DNA of 44,865 bases from an uncultured Flavobacteriaceae bacterium (GCA_938017825.1 CALIJE010000083.1:1-44865), one strand, 5' to 3'. Positions 8,218 to 17,854 are shown, counted from the stretch's first letter. Numbers and translations: made by a program. Notes: generated from the letters alone by a model not told the origin.

Positions 8218-10875
8218 TTAAAACTGTTGGCCAATAATGAAGTGTGTTTCGAAACCGTTTGGTCCTCCTCCTGGATTTACGTAGTCGGCGTCAAAGCCGT
8301 ACCCAAAATCAATTCCTAAGAGTCCAAACGCCGGCATAAATATGCGCACCCCAACTCCGGCCGATCGTTTAATAGCAAACGGATTAAACTCCTGAAAATT
8401 GTTGAAACCATTCCCTCCTTCTAAAAAAGCAAGTCCGTATATAGAGGCAGAAGGTTTTAAAGTAAGTGGATATCTGAGTTCCAAGGAGAATTTGTTGTAA
8501 ACAATAGCTCCTTCTGCCCGTCCTGTTAAGGGATTAATGGGAGTTAGGGCTTGGTTGTCGTATCCCCTAAGGCGAATAACTTCCCTGCCATCCAACGTAA
8601 AATTACCTTGACCATCACCACCTACAAAGAAGCGTTCAAATGGTACATTCCCGATATCGGAATTATAACTACCTAGAAAACCAAGCTCTGCATTGGCCCT
8701 TAAAACCAAAGATTTGTCTCCAGAACCTACCAAAGTGGTGTACCAATCCCCTTTAAACTTAATCTTATAGTACTCGAGCCATTTAAACCTTTCTTCTTCC
8801 AAAACTTCTCGTTGGCTATTCAAGTCTTCCCGCTCGTTGGGATCGGTCGAAGTGCTCAGCTCCTCTAATAAACGGTCGCTTTCATCTCGAATTTCCCTAA
8901 AATCCTTGCCACTGATCAGAGAGTATGGCGGCGTGAGTTTTGCAGTGAATTCAAAATTAGACCCTCCGCGCGGAAAAATACGGCCACCGGTTATTGAATT
9001 ACGGGCTAGACCAAAGGTATAGGCAAACGAATTCGATTTTCCGTTACCGAAGCTAAACAGGCCGATATTATAATTCTTAAAATCATACAATTGATAGCTT
9101 AACGAGTGGGAAACGGTAAAAAAATCGTCGGGCCACTGGGCTCTTTTTGCGATACCGGCCGAAAGCCCTGTAATCGAAAACTGCTGATCTTTATTTGGTT
9201 CGAAACGGCCATTGTTCGGGTTACGCGTCACACCGAATTGCTGGGTTCTAGAAAGGTTCAAGTTAAACCGAACAGGCTTTTTGCCTCCCAACCACGGCTC
9301 AGAGAAGTTAAGGCTGTATACACGGAAAGTTCTACTTGCCTGCAGTCTCAAGGCAAAGGTCTGCCCATCACCCATCGGCACAGGTCTATATGCTTTTTTC
9401 TTAAAAATGTTCTGAATAGAAAAATTATTGAACGATAGTCCCAAGGTTCCAATAAAGCCGCCTCCGCCATAGCCTCCTTGCAGTTCTATTTGACTTGATC
9501 CAGATTCTACCAAATCAAAATTTACATCGACCGTACCTGTATTCGGATTAGGGTTTAAGATATCTGGTTGTATTTGCTCTGCATCAAAAAAGCCTAATTG
9601 TTGTAATTCACGAATGGTTCTTACAATATCGGCTTTGCTATACTTATTCCCGGGGCGCGTTCGAAGTTCCCTAAAAATCACATGGTCATTGGTCTTGTCA
9701 TTACCATTAACGGTAACATGATCTAAAAAGGTCTCCTTGCCTTCAATGATGCGAATCTCAAAATTAATGGTGTCGTTTTCAGCCGAAACCTCAACTGGGT
9801 TCACCTGAGAAAAAAGGTATCCGTGGTTTTGATAAAGGTTCGTAATGTCTTGCGCATCTGGTTTGGTGTCATCGGCAATACGCTTTTTAAGCTCCACACC
9901 ATTATACACATCGCCCTTCTTAATACCCAATTGACGATTTAGCTGACGATCGGTATATACGGTATTGCCAACAAAGTCTATTTCACCGAAGTAATAACGA
10001 TCCCCTTCCTCTAATTTTAACTTGATATCGATATTATTGTCATCTACCTTAATGATCGAATCGGAAATTATCCGTGCATCTCGATATCCGTTTTCAGCGT
10101 ATTCATCGACTAGCAGTCCTAAGTCATCTTGATAATCATTTTTGATGAATTTCGATTTTTTCCAAAAGCGCCATAGGCGTTTTTCCTTGGTTTGTTTCAT
10201 GGCCCCAAGTAGCTTCCCCTCTTTAAGCTTTTCCCTTCCTTCAAAAATAAAATTCCGGATTTTTACCTTGTCACCCTTCTTAATGTTGATGACCATGTTT
10301 TCGGTATTGGTACCAGATGTGTCTTTTTGGGTGGCAATGGTCACCTTGGCATTTAGAAAACCTTGCTTTCTGTATTTATTTTCTAAGTAATTCTTAGAGT
10401 TGGCTATCAGACTTTCAGTAATCTTTTTTCCTTTTTTCAAGTCCGTATCATCAAGGATATCCTCTATTTTGCCTTTTTTAACGCCGTAGATAGTGACATT
10501 GGCAAGTGTAGGGCGCTCGGTAATGTTGAGCTCCAGGAAAACCTGATTGTTTTCTACATTGGTGATGAAAAAAGCGATGTCTGTAAAGAGTTCGAGACCC
10601 CATAACTTATTGATAACAGCGCTTATCTGTTCTCCAGGTAGCGTAATGGGTTGCCCCACGCGCAAACCGGTATAGGTCTTGACCGTTTGTTCATTGTAAC
10701 TTTGAAGGCCCGTAACCTCGAGGCCTCCTAAAATATATTTCTTGCCTTCCTGATAGGAAGCTATATCCTGTGCAGTAGAAAATAACGTGGTTAAAAGCAG
10801 GAGGAGTGTTAACGGGGAAGTTAGCAGCAAGAATCTTTTCTTGCAACTAGTTGAGTTGTTCGCTTGTTTTTCCAA
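8218..10875 (-). CDS. bamA: Outer membrane assembly factor BamA
   Basis: 885 residues: a signal segment (LLLLLTTLFSTAQ), five POTRA repeats (about residues 45-430, e.g. LTITERPT- and VDVNFDLVE-type strands), then a 16-strand Omp85 barrel. The barrel shows the lid/loop motif VRLRGYDNQ (the conserved VRGY-like signature), and the protein ends in a terminal aromatic, ...IIGQQF. It folds and inserts outer-membrane beta-barrels. The start overlaps uppS by 29 bp, so translation may be coupled. The two downstream ompH genes encode its client-delivery chaperones. Confidence 0.95.
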   Translation of the reverse strand: MEKQANNSTSCKKRFLLLTSPLTLLLLLTTLFSTAQDIASYQEGKKYILGGLEVTGLQSYNEQTVKTYTGLRVGQPITLPGEQISAVINKLWGLELFTDIAFFITNVENNQVFLELNITERPTLANVTIYGVKKGKIEDILDDTDLKKGKKITESLIANSKNYLENKYRKQGFLNAKVTIATQKDTSGTNTENMVINIKKGDKVKIRNFIFEGREKLKEGKLLGAMKQTKEKRLWRFWKKSKFIKNDYQDDLGLLVDEYAENGYRDARIISDSIIKVDDNNIDIKLKLEEGDRYYFGEIDFVGNTVYTDRQLNRQLGIKKGDVYNGVELKKRIADDTKPDAQDITNLYQNHGYLFSQVNPVEVSAENDTINFEIRIIEGKETFLDHVTVNGNDKTNDHVIFRELRTRPGNKYSKADIVRTIRELQQLGFFDAEQIQPDILNPNPNTGTVDVNFDLVESGSSQIELQGGYGGGGFIGTLGLSFNNFSIQNIFKKKAYRPVPMGDGQTFALRLQASRTFRVYSLNFSEPWLGGKKPVRFNLNLSRTQQFGVTRNPNNGRFEPNKDQQFSITGLSAGIAKRAQWPDDFFTVSHSLSYQLYDFKNYNIGLFSFGNGKSNSFAYTFGLARNSITGGRIFPRGGSNFEFTAKLTPPYSLISGKDFREIRDESDRLLEELSTSTDPNEREDLNSQREVLEEERFKWLEYYKIKFKGDWYTTLVGSGDKSLVLRANAELGFLGSYNSDIGNVPFERFFVGGDGQGNFTLDGREVIRLRGYDNQALTPINPLTGRAEGAIVYNKFSLELRYPLTLKPSASIYGLAFLEGGNGFNNFQEFNPFAIKRSAGVGVRIFMPAFGLLGIDFGYGFDADYVNPGGGPNGFETHFIIGQQF

Positions 10876-11587
10876 ATCTTCGTTCTCTGTTCTGGTAATT
10901 TTTAATGGCCGCTACCAAATGTTCTTCTTCAAAATCGGGCCAAAACACATCAATAAAGTATAGTTCGGCGTATGCTATCTGCCAAAGTAGAAAATTACTG
11001 ATTCGATGCTCGCCACTGGTTCTTATGAGCAAATCTACATCTGGCAAATCGTGCGTGTAAAGATGGGTATTTATAATGGTTTCATCAATATTTTCGGGAG
11101 AAATTATATTATTTTTAACTTTGGTCGCAATGGTTTTAACAGCATTTTTTATTTCTTCCCTAGCGCCATAACTCAAAGCTAAAGTTAAGGTCATCCCCGA
11201 ATTCTCCTTTGTCTTTTCCATTACTTCCAAAAGTTCTTTGTGGGCCTTTTTTGGCAAAAGGGAAATATCGCCAATAGTGTTCAAGCGCACATTGTTCTTT
11301 TGAAACGTGCTCAACTCTTTCTTTAAAGAGCTGACCAAAAGTTTCATGAGCGTTTGAACTTCTATTTTAGGGCGGTTCCAGTTTTCGGTAGAGAAGGTAT
11401 AAAGGGTAAGGTATTCAAGGCCGATTTTTACACAGTTTTCCACAGTTTTTCGTACGGTGTGCACTCCGTTTTCATGACCAAAAACGCGCAAACGTCCTTT
11501 CTGCTTGGCCCAACGGCCATTGCCATCCATAATTATGGCGATATGCCTTGGAAGATTATGATCGGAAATACTCGAAACGGTGTTCAT
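10847..11587 (-). CDS. uppS: Isoprenyl transferase (undecaprenyl diphosphate synthase)
   Basis: 246 residues, standard length for cis-prenyltransferases. The signature HIAIIMDGNGRWAKQKG places the catalytic Asp at D21. Further family blocks are TLYTFSTENWNRP, ALSYGAREEI, and DLLIRTSGEHRISNFLLWQIAYAELYF. It makes C55 undecaprenyl diphosphate, the lipid carrier for peptidoglycan and O-antigen. It sits 6 bp behind the DUF6089 gene and overlaps bamA. Confidence 0.96.
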   Translation of the reverse strand: MNTVSSISDHNLPRHIAIIMDGNGRWAKQKGRLRVFGHENGVHTVRKTVENCVKIGLEYLTLYTFSTENWNRPKIEVQTLMKLLVSSLKKELSTFQKNNVRLNTIGDISLLPKKAHKELLEVMEKTKENSGMTLTLALSYGAREEIKNAVKTIATKVKNNIISPENIDETIINTHLYTHDLPDVDLLIRTSGEHRISNFLLWQIAYAELYFIDVFWPDFEEEHLVAAIKNYQNRERRFGKTSEQLN

Positions 11588-11593
11588 AAAATG

Positions 11594-12289
11594 TTACTCG
11601 AAACAATCCATGCACGGTTTTCTGCCAAAGGTGTAGGTTAGGGTGAAACCTGAAAAAACGTACCAATCGTCACTGTTAATATTGCCAAAAGTAACATTAA
11701 ATTGTTGAGCAACGGGTAAATCTACCGGGTTGTTGGCATCGAGGTTATCGGTAAAGGTATAGCGTGCCCCAATTTCAAATCCTAAAATCAAGAATTGATT
11801 CAAACGTTTTTTAACGCCAAGCACCATTGGAATGGCCAGTGAGCCATCTTTTTGGTTGGAATTTTGAAGTTGTCCCACATCAAAATAGTTGTAATCATAC
11901 CTAAAATAGGTCAGCCCGGTATACAAATAAGGTGTCATGGCAGGGCCGAGTTTGTGAAGGTTGTAGTCCACAAAATTCCATTCTAACCCTAGGGAAGCTT
12001 CTAAAATCGAATTGCCTACAACGTAATTTCGCTGTTGTCTCGAGGCGATGCTCGATTTAGCATCAACGGCCTTAAATTTTCCATGGATTACACTCGCACG
12101 CCAGGCATAGCGTTTGCTTTTATTCCATTTAAAAACACCACCGAAGGCTATATCCGAGGGTAGTATAAAGTTGGTTCGCCCAACATCACCTATATTGTTC
12201 GCGCCACCGGCAAACGCTCCAATTTCATATGTTTGGGCCGATACAACGAAGGTGCAGATGGAAAGTGCAATAAATAGATACTTCTTCAT
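11594..12289 (-). CDS. DUF6089 family outer-membrane beta-barrel protein
   Basis: 231 residues from ATG 12289; the frame is open to 12367, but the signal peptide MKKYLFIALSICTFVVSAQ starts here. After cleavage, TYEIGAFAGGANNIGD and many alternating aromatic strands (LTYFRYDYNYFDV, FSGFTLTYTFG) point to a small outer-membrane barrel. It ends in KPCMDCFE with a CxxC, usual for this family from memory. It is conserved between nadK and uppS in Flavobacteriaceae. Its function is unknown. Confidence 0.8.
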   Translation of the reverse strand: MKKYLFIALSICTFVVSAQTYEIGAFAGGANNIGDVGRTNFILPSDIAFGGVFKWNKSKRYAWRASVIHGKFKAVDAKSSIASRQQRNYVVGNSILEASLGLEWNFVDYNLHKLGPAMTPYLYTGLTYFRYDYNYFDVGQLQNSNQKDGSLAIPMVLGVKKRLNQFLILGFEIGARYTFTDNLDANNPVDLPVAQQFNVTFGNINSDDWYVFSGFTLTYTFGRKPCMDCFE

Positions 12290-12420
12290 GTATTCCAAAG
12301 TTTGCAAATATAACAAACGGGGTAGTTGTATTGCACCCCTAAAGCGTTCTATCTTGATAAACAGCATTTACCCGCATTTATTGTAAGCGGCTTTGTTTTT
12401 GGGAAGTATTGTAAACTGAT

Positions 12421-13302
12421 TTAATTGCGCTTATCCTCGCCCCACAAAAGTTTGTTGCGCAGGGTTTTAAGGAAGCTTTCAGAAGTATATTCGATCAATT
12501 TTACCGTAAACGGAGCTTTTTGTACGATAATCTCGGTATCATTTTCCAAGGTGGCAATGCGCGAATCCAAGGACAACAGATGGCTCTTTTCCCTTCCAGA
12601 AACCTTTAAGCGAATAATCGTATCATCTGAAATAACCAAGGGTCTTGCGTTAAGATTGTGCGGTGCGATAGGGGTAAGTACCAGTGATTTTGCCTCTGGC
12701 GACATAACGGGGCCGCCGCAACTCAATGAATACCCTGTAGAACCGGTCGGGGTAGAAACGATCAAGCCATCTGCCCAATATGAGGTGAGGTACTCATCGT
12801 TCAAGTAGGTCTCTACGGTAATCATAGAGGTGGTATCTTTTCTACTAACGGTAATCTCATTGAGGGCGAAATTCAACGGATCGAATTCGGGAATCGGAAA
12901 TTTTGTCGAAACGGAAACCAGACTCCGCTCTACGGTTCGGTATTCACCTTTTACAAATTCTTGTACTACTTTGCGAACATCTTCTTTTTTAAAGGTGGAC
13001 AAAAATCCCAAGCGACCGGTATTGACCCCTACTATAGGAATTCCCAAATTACGCACAAAGGTAGTTGCACGTAGCATGGTACCGTCACCGCCAAAACTCA
13101 CAAACATATTAAAGGAAGAATCCAAACCTTCATCAATGGTAAAGGTGGCGAAAGTTGATGTATCCAATTGAGTGGACAGCAGCACATTGAAATCATGTTC
13201 TACCGCGATCTCGGCATGCTCTTTTTGGAGTTCGTCCAATAATTCTCCGACATATGGTATGGCGTTGTCTTGATAGGTTTGACCGTAGATGGCGACCTTC
13301 AT
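12421..13302 (-). CDS. nadK: NAD kinase
   Basis: 293 residues. The GGDG ATP/NAD-binding motif lies at residues 71-74 (SFGGDGTMLRA), followed by GVNTGRLGFLS, the catalytic ALNEITVSRK, and DGLIVSTPTGSTGYSLSCGGP. It phosphorylates NAD to NADP in the cytosol. It starts 3 bp after the CBS-domain gene, so the two are surely co-transcribed. Confidence 0.96.
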   Translation of the reverse strand: MKVAIYGQTYQDNAIPYVGELLDELQKEHAEIAVEHDFNVLLSTQLDTSTFATFTIDEGLDSSFNMFVSFGGDGTMLRATTFVRNLGIPIVGVNTGRLGFLSTFKKEDVRKVVQEFVKGEYRTVERSLVSVSTKFPIPEFDPLNFALNEITVSRKDTTSMITVETYLNDEYLTSYWADGLIVSTPTGSTGYSLSCGGPVMSPEAKSLVLTPIAPHNLNARPLVISDDTIIRLKVSGREKSHLLSLDSRIATLENDTEIIVQKAPFTVKLIEYTSESFLKTLRNKLLWGEDKRN

Positions 13303-13305
13303 CTC

Positions 13306-13962
13306 CTATACATTTAGATATTTATCGAGGTAGTCTGACCTTTGTTTGAGGTCTTCCAAAAACTGATCATCATTGTTCCCAAAGAGAATATTATAGTTAT
13401 ACCTCCTAAAGGTCTGAATAATATCATGAAGGTTCGAGGTGCCGACCTTAAGGGTCACTTGAACCACGTCATTTTTCATTTCAGTAATAAAACCTCCAAT
13501 AAAACGCGTGTTGTTGCTTTCCACGATCTGGGCTATCTCACTGAAGGAATAATCCTTAATCCCTTTAGCAACTACCAGTATGCTACCTGGCTCGGTAAAA
13601 AAAGGCGTATCGCTGAAGACACCGATTATGTCGGTAAGGTCGTAATATCCTTGAACCTTGCCATCTTCATTTAGTACCGTCATTAGATTGGCCTCATTTC
13701 TGGCAAAAGCTTCGAGTACATCCAACCAAGCTGCCGATTGCAAAACAAACATGCTCTCTAGGTTATATCTAAAACTGTCTATCGTACCCTCGCTATCAAA
13801 ATTCTTCACGTCATTTTCGTTGAGCACTCCTAAAAAAATGCCGTTCTCAACGACAGCCACATGTGAAAACGTGCTTTCATTAAAGTGCTTGATCACTTTT
13901 TTCAGCGAATCCCCAACCTTGAAAACAGGTATATTGGAAATGATGTGAGACTTTAGTTGCAT
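13306..13962 (-). CDS. CBS-domain protein with ACT-like C-terminus
   Basis: 218 residues from ATG 13962 (the frame extends upstream to 14010 without family-like sequence). Two CBS motifs fill about residues 1-130 (SHIISNIPVFKVGDSLKKVI, and ANLMTVLNEDGKVQGYYDLTDI). After PGSILVVAKGI a beta-alpha-beta ACT-like module follows (about residues 135-200), the AcuB-like arrangement. It probably senses adenine nucleotides or amino acids. It leads the nadK-uppS-bamA cluster. No enzyme motif is seen. Confidence 0.8.
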   Translation of the reverse strand: MQLKSHIISNIPVFKVGDSLKKVIKHFNESTFSHVAVVENGIFLGVLNENDVKNFDSEGTIDSFRYNLESMFVLQSAAWLDVLEAFARNEANLMTVLNEDGKVQGYYDLTDIIGVFSDTPFFTEPGSILVVAKGIKDYSFSEIAQIVESNNTRFIGGFITEMKNDVVQVTLKVGTSNLHDIIQTFRRYNYNILFGNNDDQFLEDLKQRSDYLDKYLNV

Positions 13963-14150
13963 AGCTTTTTGTATTGAACGCAAAATACTAATAAAAATTT
14001 CTTGCGACACCCTTCTGGCCGTGTATTATTTTTTAAAACAAAGTAAAGATTTTCAAATGGCCGAATCCACCTTACGAATTGTGTTCCATGCCATATAAAA
14101 AGAATATTCTTTTCTTCATTCTTCATACTGCAAAAGGTATGCCTAATCCG

Positions 14151-14158
14151 TATTTTTG
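14151..14158 (+). promoter_or_regulatory. -7 promoter element of pdxJ
   Basis: TATTTTTG, a full TAnnTTTG match, 26 bases before the pdxJ ATG. The -33 box is unclear. Confidence 0.5.
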
Positions 14159-14184
14159 TGCTTTGAAACTTATAAATTCGACAG

Positions 14185-14898
14185 ATGACCAAATTAAGCG
14201 TAAATATCAATAAAATTGCAACGCTTCGTAACGCCCGTGGCGGCAATATGCCAGATTTGCTCAAAGCCGCGGCTGATATCGAGGACTTTGGGGCACAAGG
14301 CATAACCATTCATCCTAGACCAGATGAACGCCATATTAGATATTCGGATGCAAGGGCATTAAAAAATGTCGTCACCACCGAGTTCAATATTGAAGGAAAC
14401 CCCATTCAAAAATTCATTGATTTGGTTCTGGAAGTGCGGCCCGAGCAGGTTACACTTGTGCCTGATTCGGTTGATGTATTAACCTCGAATGCTGGCTGGG
14501 ATACGATTGCGCATCGCGATTTTCTCAAGAACGTGATTCAGACCTTTAAGGATGCGGGCATACGCACCTCTATTTTCGTAGACGCAAATACCAATATGGT
14601 CGAAGGGGCCGCGAATACAGGTACCGACAGAATAGAATTATATACCGAAAGTTATGCCAAGGCTTATGCCAAGGGCGATAAAAATGGAATTGATGATTTC
14701 ATGGAAGCCGCTAAGGTTGCCCATGAGGTTGGCTTGGGCATTAACGCAGGGCACGACCTCAATCTAGAAAACATTCAGTTTTTTGCAGAAAATATCCCTA
14801 ATCTCCTAGAAGTATCGATAGGCCATGCCCTTATTTGCGAATCGCTCTATCTCGGGTTGGACAATGTTATTCCTATGTACCTAAACAAGCTATCTTAA
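14185..14898 (+). CDS. pdxJ: Pyridoxine 5'-phosphate synthase
   Basis: 237 residues, the normal PdxJ length. Conserved TIM-barrel stretches are [58 protein letters not shown] and [12 protein letters not shown], plus EVSIGHALI near the end. It condenses 1-deoxyxylulose 5-phosphate with 3-amino-2-oxopropyl phosphate to form pyridoxine phosphate. Its stop overlaps the start of the next gene (TAATG), indicating translational coupling. Confidence 0.97.
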   Translation: MTKLSVNINKIATLRNARGGNMPDLLKAAADIEDFGAQGITIHPRPDERHIRYSDARALKNVVTTEFNIEGNPIQKFIDLVLEVRPEQVTLVPDSVDVLTSNAGWDTIAHRDFLKNVIQTFKDAGIRTSIFVDANTNMVEGAANTGTDRIELYTESYAKAYAKGDKNGIDDFMEAAKVAHEVGLGINAGHDLNLENIQFFAENIPNLLEVSIGHALICESLYLGLDNVIPMYLNKLS

Positions 14899-15668
14899 TG
14901 CAGTCGTTACACTCAAAAATAATAGGCGAGGGCAAACCTTTGGTTATCCTACATGGCTTTTTGGGCATGTCTGACAATTGGAAGACCCTTGGCAATAAAT
15001 ATGCTGACAATGGTTTTCAAGTTCATTTGGTAGACCAGCGAAATCATGGCCGCAGCTTTCACTCCGAGGAGTTCAACTATGATATTTTGGCGCATGATCT
15101 AAAGCGCTATCTGCAACAACATTCGCTGTCAACTATTTGTTTAATGGGACATTCGATGGGTGGTAAAACGGCAATGCAGTTCGCCTGTGATAATCCTACC
15201 TTGGTTGAAAAGCTTTTGGTGGCCGATATTGCCCCGAAATTCTATCCGCCCCATCATCAAACTATTGTAGATGGGCTTAGCAGTTTAAATTTAGATGAAA
15301 TCAATACACGGGGAAAAGCAGATGAGGCCCTAGCGCAACATATTACGAATTGGGGCACAAGACAATTTTTGCTCAAGAATCTCTATTGGGTTGAAAAAGG
15401 CACGTTGGCCTTTCGTTTTAACCTCGAAGTATTGCGAAATAAGATGGAAGAAGTTGGGGAGAATATTGGATCTACCAGTTATTTTGATGGCCCTACCCTA
15501 TTCCTCAAAGGGGACCGCTCGGAATATATTGTTGATGCCGATTTGCCCGAAATCAAAAAGCACTTTCCAAAAGCTGAATTGGTGGCTATAGACAATTCTG
15601 GGCACTGGCTGCATGCCGAAAATCCTAAACAGTTCTTTGAAAAGTCTTTTGAATTCCTGAATTCATAA
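14898..15668 (+). CDS. Alpha/beta hydrolase (YbfF-type esterase)
   Basis: 256 residues from ATG 14898, which shares the A of the pdxJ stop codon; the longer frame to 14835 lies within pdxJ and is not needed. It has an alpha/beta fold with an oxyanion loop HGFLGMSDNWKTLG, nucleophile Ser86 in GHSMGG, LFLKGDRSEY for the acid region and His236 in NSGHWLHAE. It resembles the YbfF acyl-CoA/ester hydrolases of unclear substrate. Confidence 0.85.
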   Translation: MQSLHSKIIGEGKPLVILHGFLGMSDNWKTLGNKYADNGFQVHLVDQRNHGRSFHSEEFNYDILAHDLKRYLQQHSLSTICLMGHSMGGKTAMQFACDNPTLVEKLLVADIAPKFYPPHHQTIVDGLSSLNLDEINTRGKADEALAQHITNWGTRQFLLKNLYWVEKGTLAFRFNLEVLRNKMEEVGENIGSTSYFDGPTLFLKGDRSEYIVDADLPEIKKHFPKAELVAIDNSGHWLHAENPKQFFEKSFEFLNS

Positions 15669-15683
15669 AAAAACCCACTATTT

Positions 15684-15699
15684 ATTATGCATGCATAAT
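15684..15699. repeat. 16-bp perfect palindrome
   Basis: ATTATGCATGCATAAT is fully self-complementary with no loop. It lies 17 bp upstream of the -33 box of the following lipoprotein gene, so it is more likely a regulator site than a hairpin; no T-run follows. Confidence 0.5.
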
Positions 15700-15715
15700 T
15701 TATGAGTTGTTAAGG

Positions 15716-15745
15716 TTGCGTTAATCATAATTTTACCTAAATTTG
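15716..15745 (+). promoter_or_regulatory. Promoter of the SGNH lipoprotein gene
   Basis: TTG (15716-15718), 19-bp spacer, TAAATTTG (15738-15745): both elements of the Bacteroidota sigma factor consensus at ideal spacing, 40 bases ahead of the ATG. Confidence 0.75.
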
Positions 15746-15784
15746 AAATTATCCATAAAATCGAATTAACTCAATATTTATAAA

Positions 15785-17368
15785 ATGAAAAAAGTTCTAG
15801 CGTTATTGGCATTTTCCGGAATGCTTTTGGTCTCGTGTAATAACGATGATGCCCCCATCCCCCCAGGACCAACACCTCCAGACCCAGAAAATTTCACTGC
15901 GGGCTCGGCCGATTTTTCAAAGTTCGTATCGGTCGGTAACTCACTGACTGCGGGATTCTCCGATTCCGCTTTGTTCATAGATGGCCAGAATGCCTCCTTC
16001 CCGAATATGATGGCCACAAGTTTTAGTGCCGCTGGCGGAGGCGCATTTACGATTCCTTTGATGGCAGACAATTTAGGTGGTGCCACTTTTGGAGGGCAAC
16101 AGATACTTGGCAATAGACTTATACTCTCTTTTGCGAGCGGCTCTCCGGCCCCTGTGCCGAAAGATGGTACAGGATCTACCGAAATTACAAATGTACTCGG
16201 TGGACCCTTTAATAATATGGGCGTACCAGGTGCCAAAAGCTATCATTTGCTAGCTCCCGGTTATGGCAACCTGCAGGGCGTTCCCGTAGGAGCGGCCAAT
16301 CCGTATTATGCACGCTTCGCCTCTGCACCTAATGCTACGATAATTGGGGATGCGGCTTCTCAGAGCCCCACCTTCTTTTCGTTATGGATAGGTAACAATG
16401 ATATTCTTGGGTATGCGACAGCCGGTGGTGATGGTGTGGTAAGAGAGGCCACGGAAGACCCTGCAACCTATGCGGGATCTGATATTACACCACCTTTGGT
16501 TTTTGGAGGTGCGTACAATGGTCTTTTACAAACGCTTACAGCTGGTGGTGCGCAAGGTATTGTTGCCAATTTGCCCGATGTAACGACCATACCTTTTTTT
16601 ACTACTGTACCCCATAACCCATTAGATCCATCTAACCCGGCCTTTGGTCCTCAAATACCTACCCTGAATGCACAGTACGCAGGTCTCAACCAAGTGTTTA
16701 CAGCAATTGGTGCGCCAGAAAGAATCATCTCTTATTCCGAGTCTGAAGCAAGTCCGGTATTGATTCGCGACGAGGATTTGGCAGATCTTTCACAGGTTAT
16801 AACGGGTGCATTGATTCAAGGCGGTGTTGATGCCGGTACGGCAACGGTACTCGGTTTTCTTTATGGCCAATCTCGACAAGCAACTGCCAACGATCTCCTT
16901 GTATTTACATCTCAAACCACCATTGCCACGGTCAACGAAGAAGCTTTTGCGACCTTGCTAGGTTTCGGCCTTCCTGCAGAGACCGCTGGCCAATTGTCAG
17001 TAAATGGTGTAACCTACCCACTGGAGGATAGATGGGTTTTAACGCCTCAAGAGCAAGAAAATATACAAACAGCAACTGCCAGTTATAATGCCATCATTGC
17101 AGATTTTGCCACACAATATGATGTTGCCTTTTTTGATGCGGCGGCCTTTTTACAGGAAATTGCCTCAACGGGCGTTCAATTGGCCGACGGCAGCAGGGTT
17201 ACTGCAACCTATGGTACCGGTGGTGGGTTCTCATTAGATGGTGTTCACCCATCTCCTAGAGGTTATTCCCTATTGGCCAATAAGTTTCTAGAAGCGATAG
17301 AAGCCAAATATGGGGCGAACCTTCCGTCAGTAGATCCTTTAGCTTATACGGGATTGTATATCGATTAA
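15785..17368 (+). CDS. SGNH/GDSL-type hydrolase lipoprotein
   Basis: 527 residues with a lipoprotein signal peptide: lipobox LLVSC, lipidated Cys18, followed by NNDD and a proline-rich linker. SGNH block I is FVSVGNSLTAGFSD with nucleophile Ser53 and Asn in place of the Asp of GDSL; block III is WIGNNDI; block V is DGVHP with Asp485 and His488. The protein is about twice as long as minimal SGNH esterases because of large insertions rich in Gly/Ala/Thr. It is probably anchored in the outer membrane and hydrolyses an ester or glycan acetyl group (inference). It has its own promoter and terminator. Confidence 0.85.
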   Translation: MKKVLALLAFSGMLLVSCNNDDAPIPPGPTPPDPENFTAGSADFSKFVSVGNSLTAGFSDSALFIDGQNASFPNMMATSFSAAGGGAFTIPLMADNLGGATFGGQQILGNRLILSFASGSPAPVPKDGTGSTEITNVLGGPFNNMGVPGAKSYHLLAPGYGNLQGVPVGAANPYYARFASAPNATIIGDAASQSPTFFSLWIGNNDILGYATAGGDGVVREATEDPATYAGSDITPPLVFGGAYNGLLQTLTAGGAQGIVANLPDVTTIPFFTTVPHNPLDPSNPAFGPQIPTLNAQYAGLNQVFTAIGAPERIISYSESEASPVLIRDEDLADLSQVITGALIQGGVDAGTATVLGFLYGQSRQATANDLLVFTSQTTIATVNEEAFATLLGFGLPAETAGQLSVNGVTYPLEDRWVLTPQEQENIQTATASYNAIIADFATQYDVAFFDAAAFLQEIASTGVQLADGSRVTATYGTGGGFSLDGVHPSPRGYSLLANKFLEAIEAKYGANLPSVDPLAYTGLYID

Positions 17369-17389
17369 ACAAAACAATTTTATACTTTT

Positions 17390-17418
17390 AAAGGCATCGG
17401 GCGTCCGATGCCTTTTTT
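17390..17418 (+). terminator. Terminator after the SGNH lipoprotein gene
   Basis: Eleven-base stem (17390-17400 with 17405-17415), GCGT loop, then T6 including the stem end. Confidence 0.9.
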
Positions 17419-17442
17419 AGTTCGACATTTTAAACAAAAACC

Positions 17443-17790
17443 ATGAAATATATTCTAAGATTACTCTTAAGTGCCGCTGCGGTGATTCTGCTGTCATATG
17501 TGTTACCGAATGTTTCGGTAGACAATTACGTCACGGCGATTTTAGTTGCGCTCGCCTTGAGTTTGCTGAATTTCATAGTAAAGCCAATACTGGTGATACT
17601 TACCTTGCCCATAACCATAATTACGTTCGGATTGTTTCTGCTTGTCATCAACGCCTCTATTATTCTTTTGGCCGATTACTTTGTAGATGGCTTCAGTGTT
17701 GATGGTATCGGCTGGGCATTGCTCTTTAGTTTATTGCTGAGTTTTATGCAGTGGATATTGTTCTCCCTATTTAAGAAGGATAAAAAGTAA
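17443..17790 (+). CDS. Phage-holin-4-like small membrane protein
   Basis: 115 residues that are almost entirely membrane: four hydrophobic helices (about residues 3-22, 30-49, 53-75 and 86-110) with the internal NFIVKPILVILTLPITIITFGLF typical of PF04020-type 'phage holin family' proteins. These are common chromosomal membrane proteins; the holin name does not imply a prophage here. It starts 25 bp behind a terminator and lies ahead of the tig promoter. Its role is unknown. Confidence 0.75.
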   Translation: MKYILRLLLSAAAVILLSYVLPNVSVDNYVTAILVALALSLLNFIVKPILVILTLPITIITFGLFLLVINASIILLADYFVDGFSVDGIGWALLFSLLLSFMQWILFSLFKKDKK

Positions 17791-17823
17791 CTGAAAGGCT
17801 TCTTGAAACGCTATTTCAAAAAC

Positions 17824-17854
17824 TTGTTGGAGCATTTAAATTGTAGTATTTTTG
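17824..17854 (+). promoter_or_regulatory. Promoter of tig
   Basis: TTG (17824-17826), 20-bp spacer, TATTTTTG (17847-17854), then a 32-base leader to the tig ATG. Full consensus for the housekeeping sigma factor of Bacteroidota. Confidence 0.75.

Noticed and set aside
17443-17790. Prophage lysis gene because of the 'holin' family name
   Set aside because: No other phage genes surround it; this family is a common chromosomal membrane protein in Bacteroidota.
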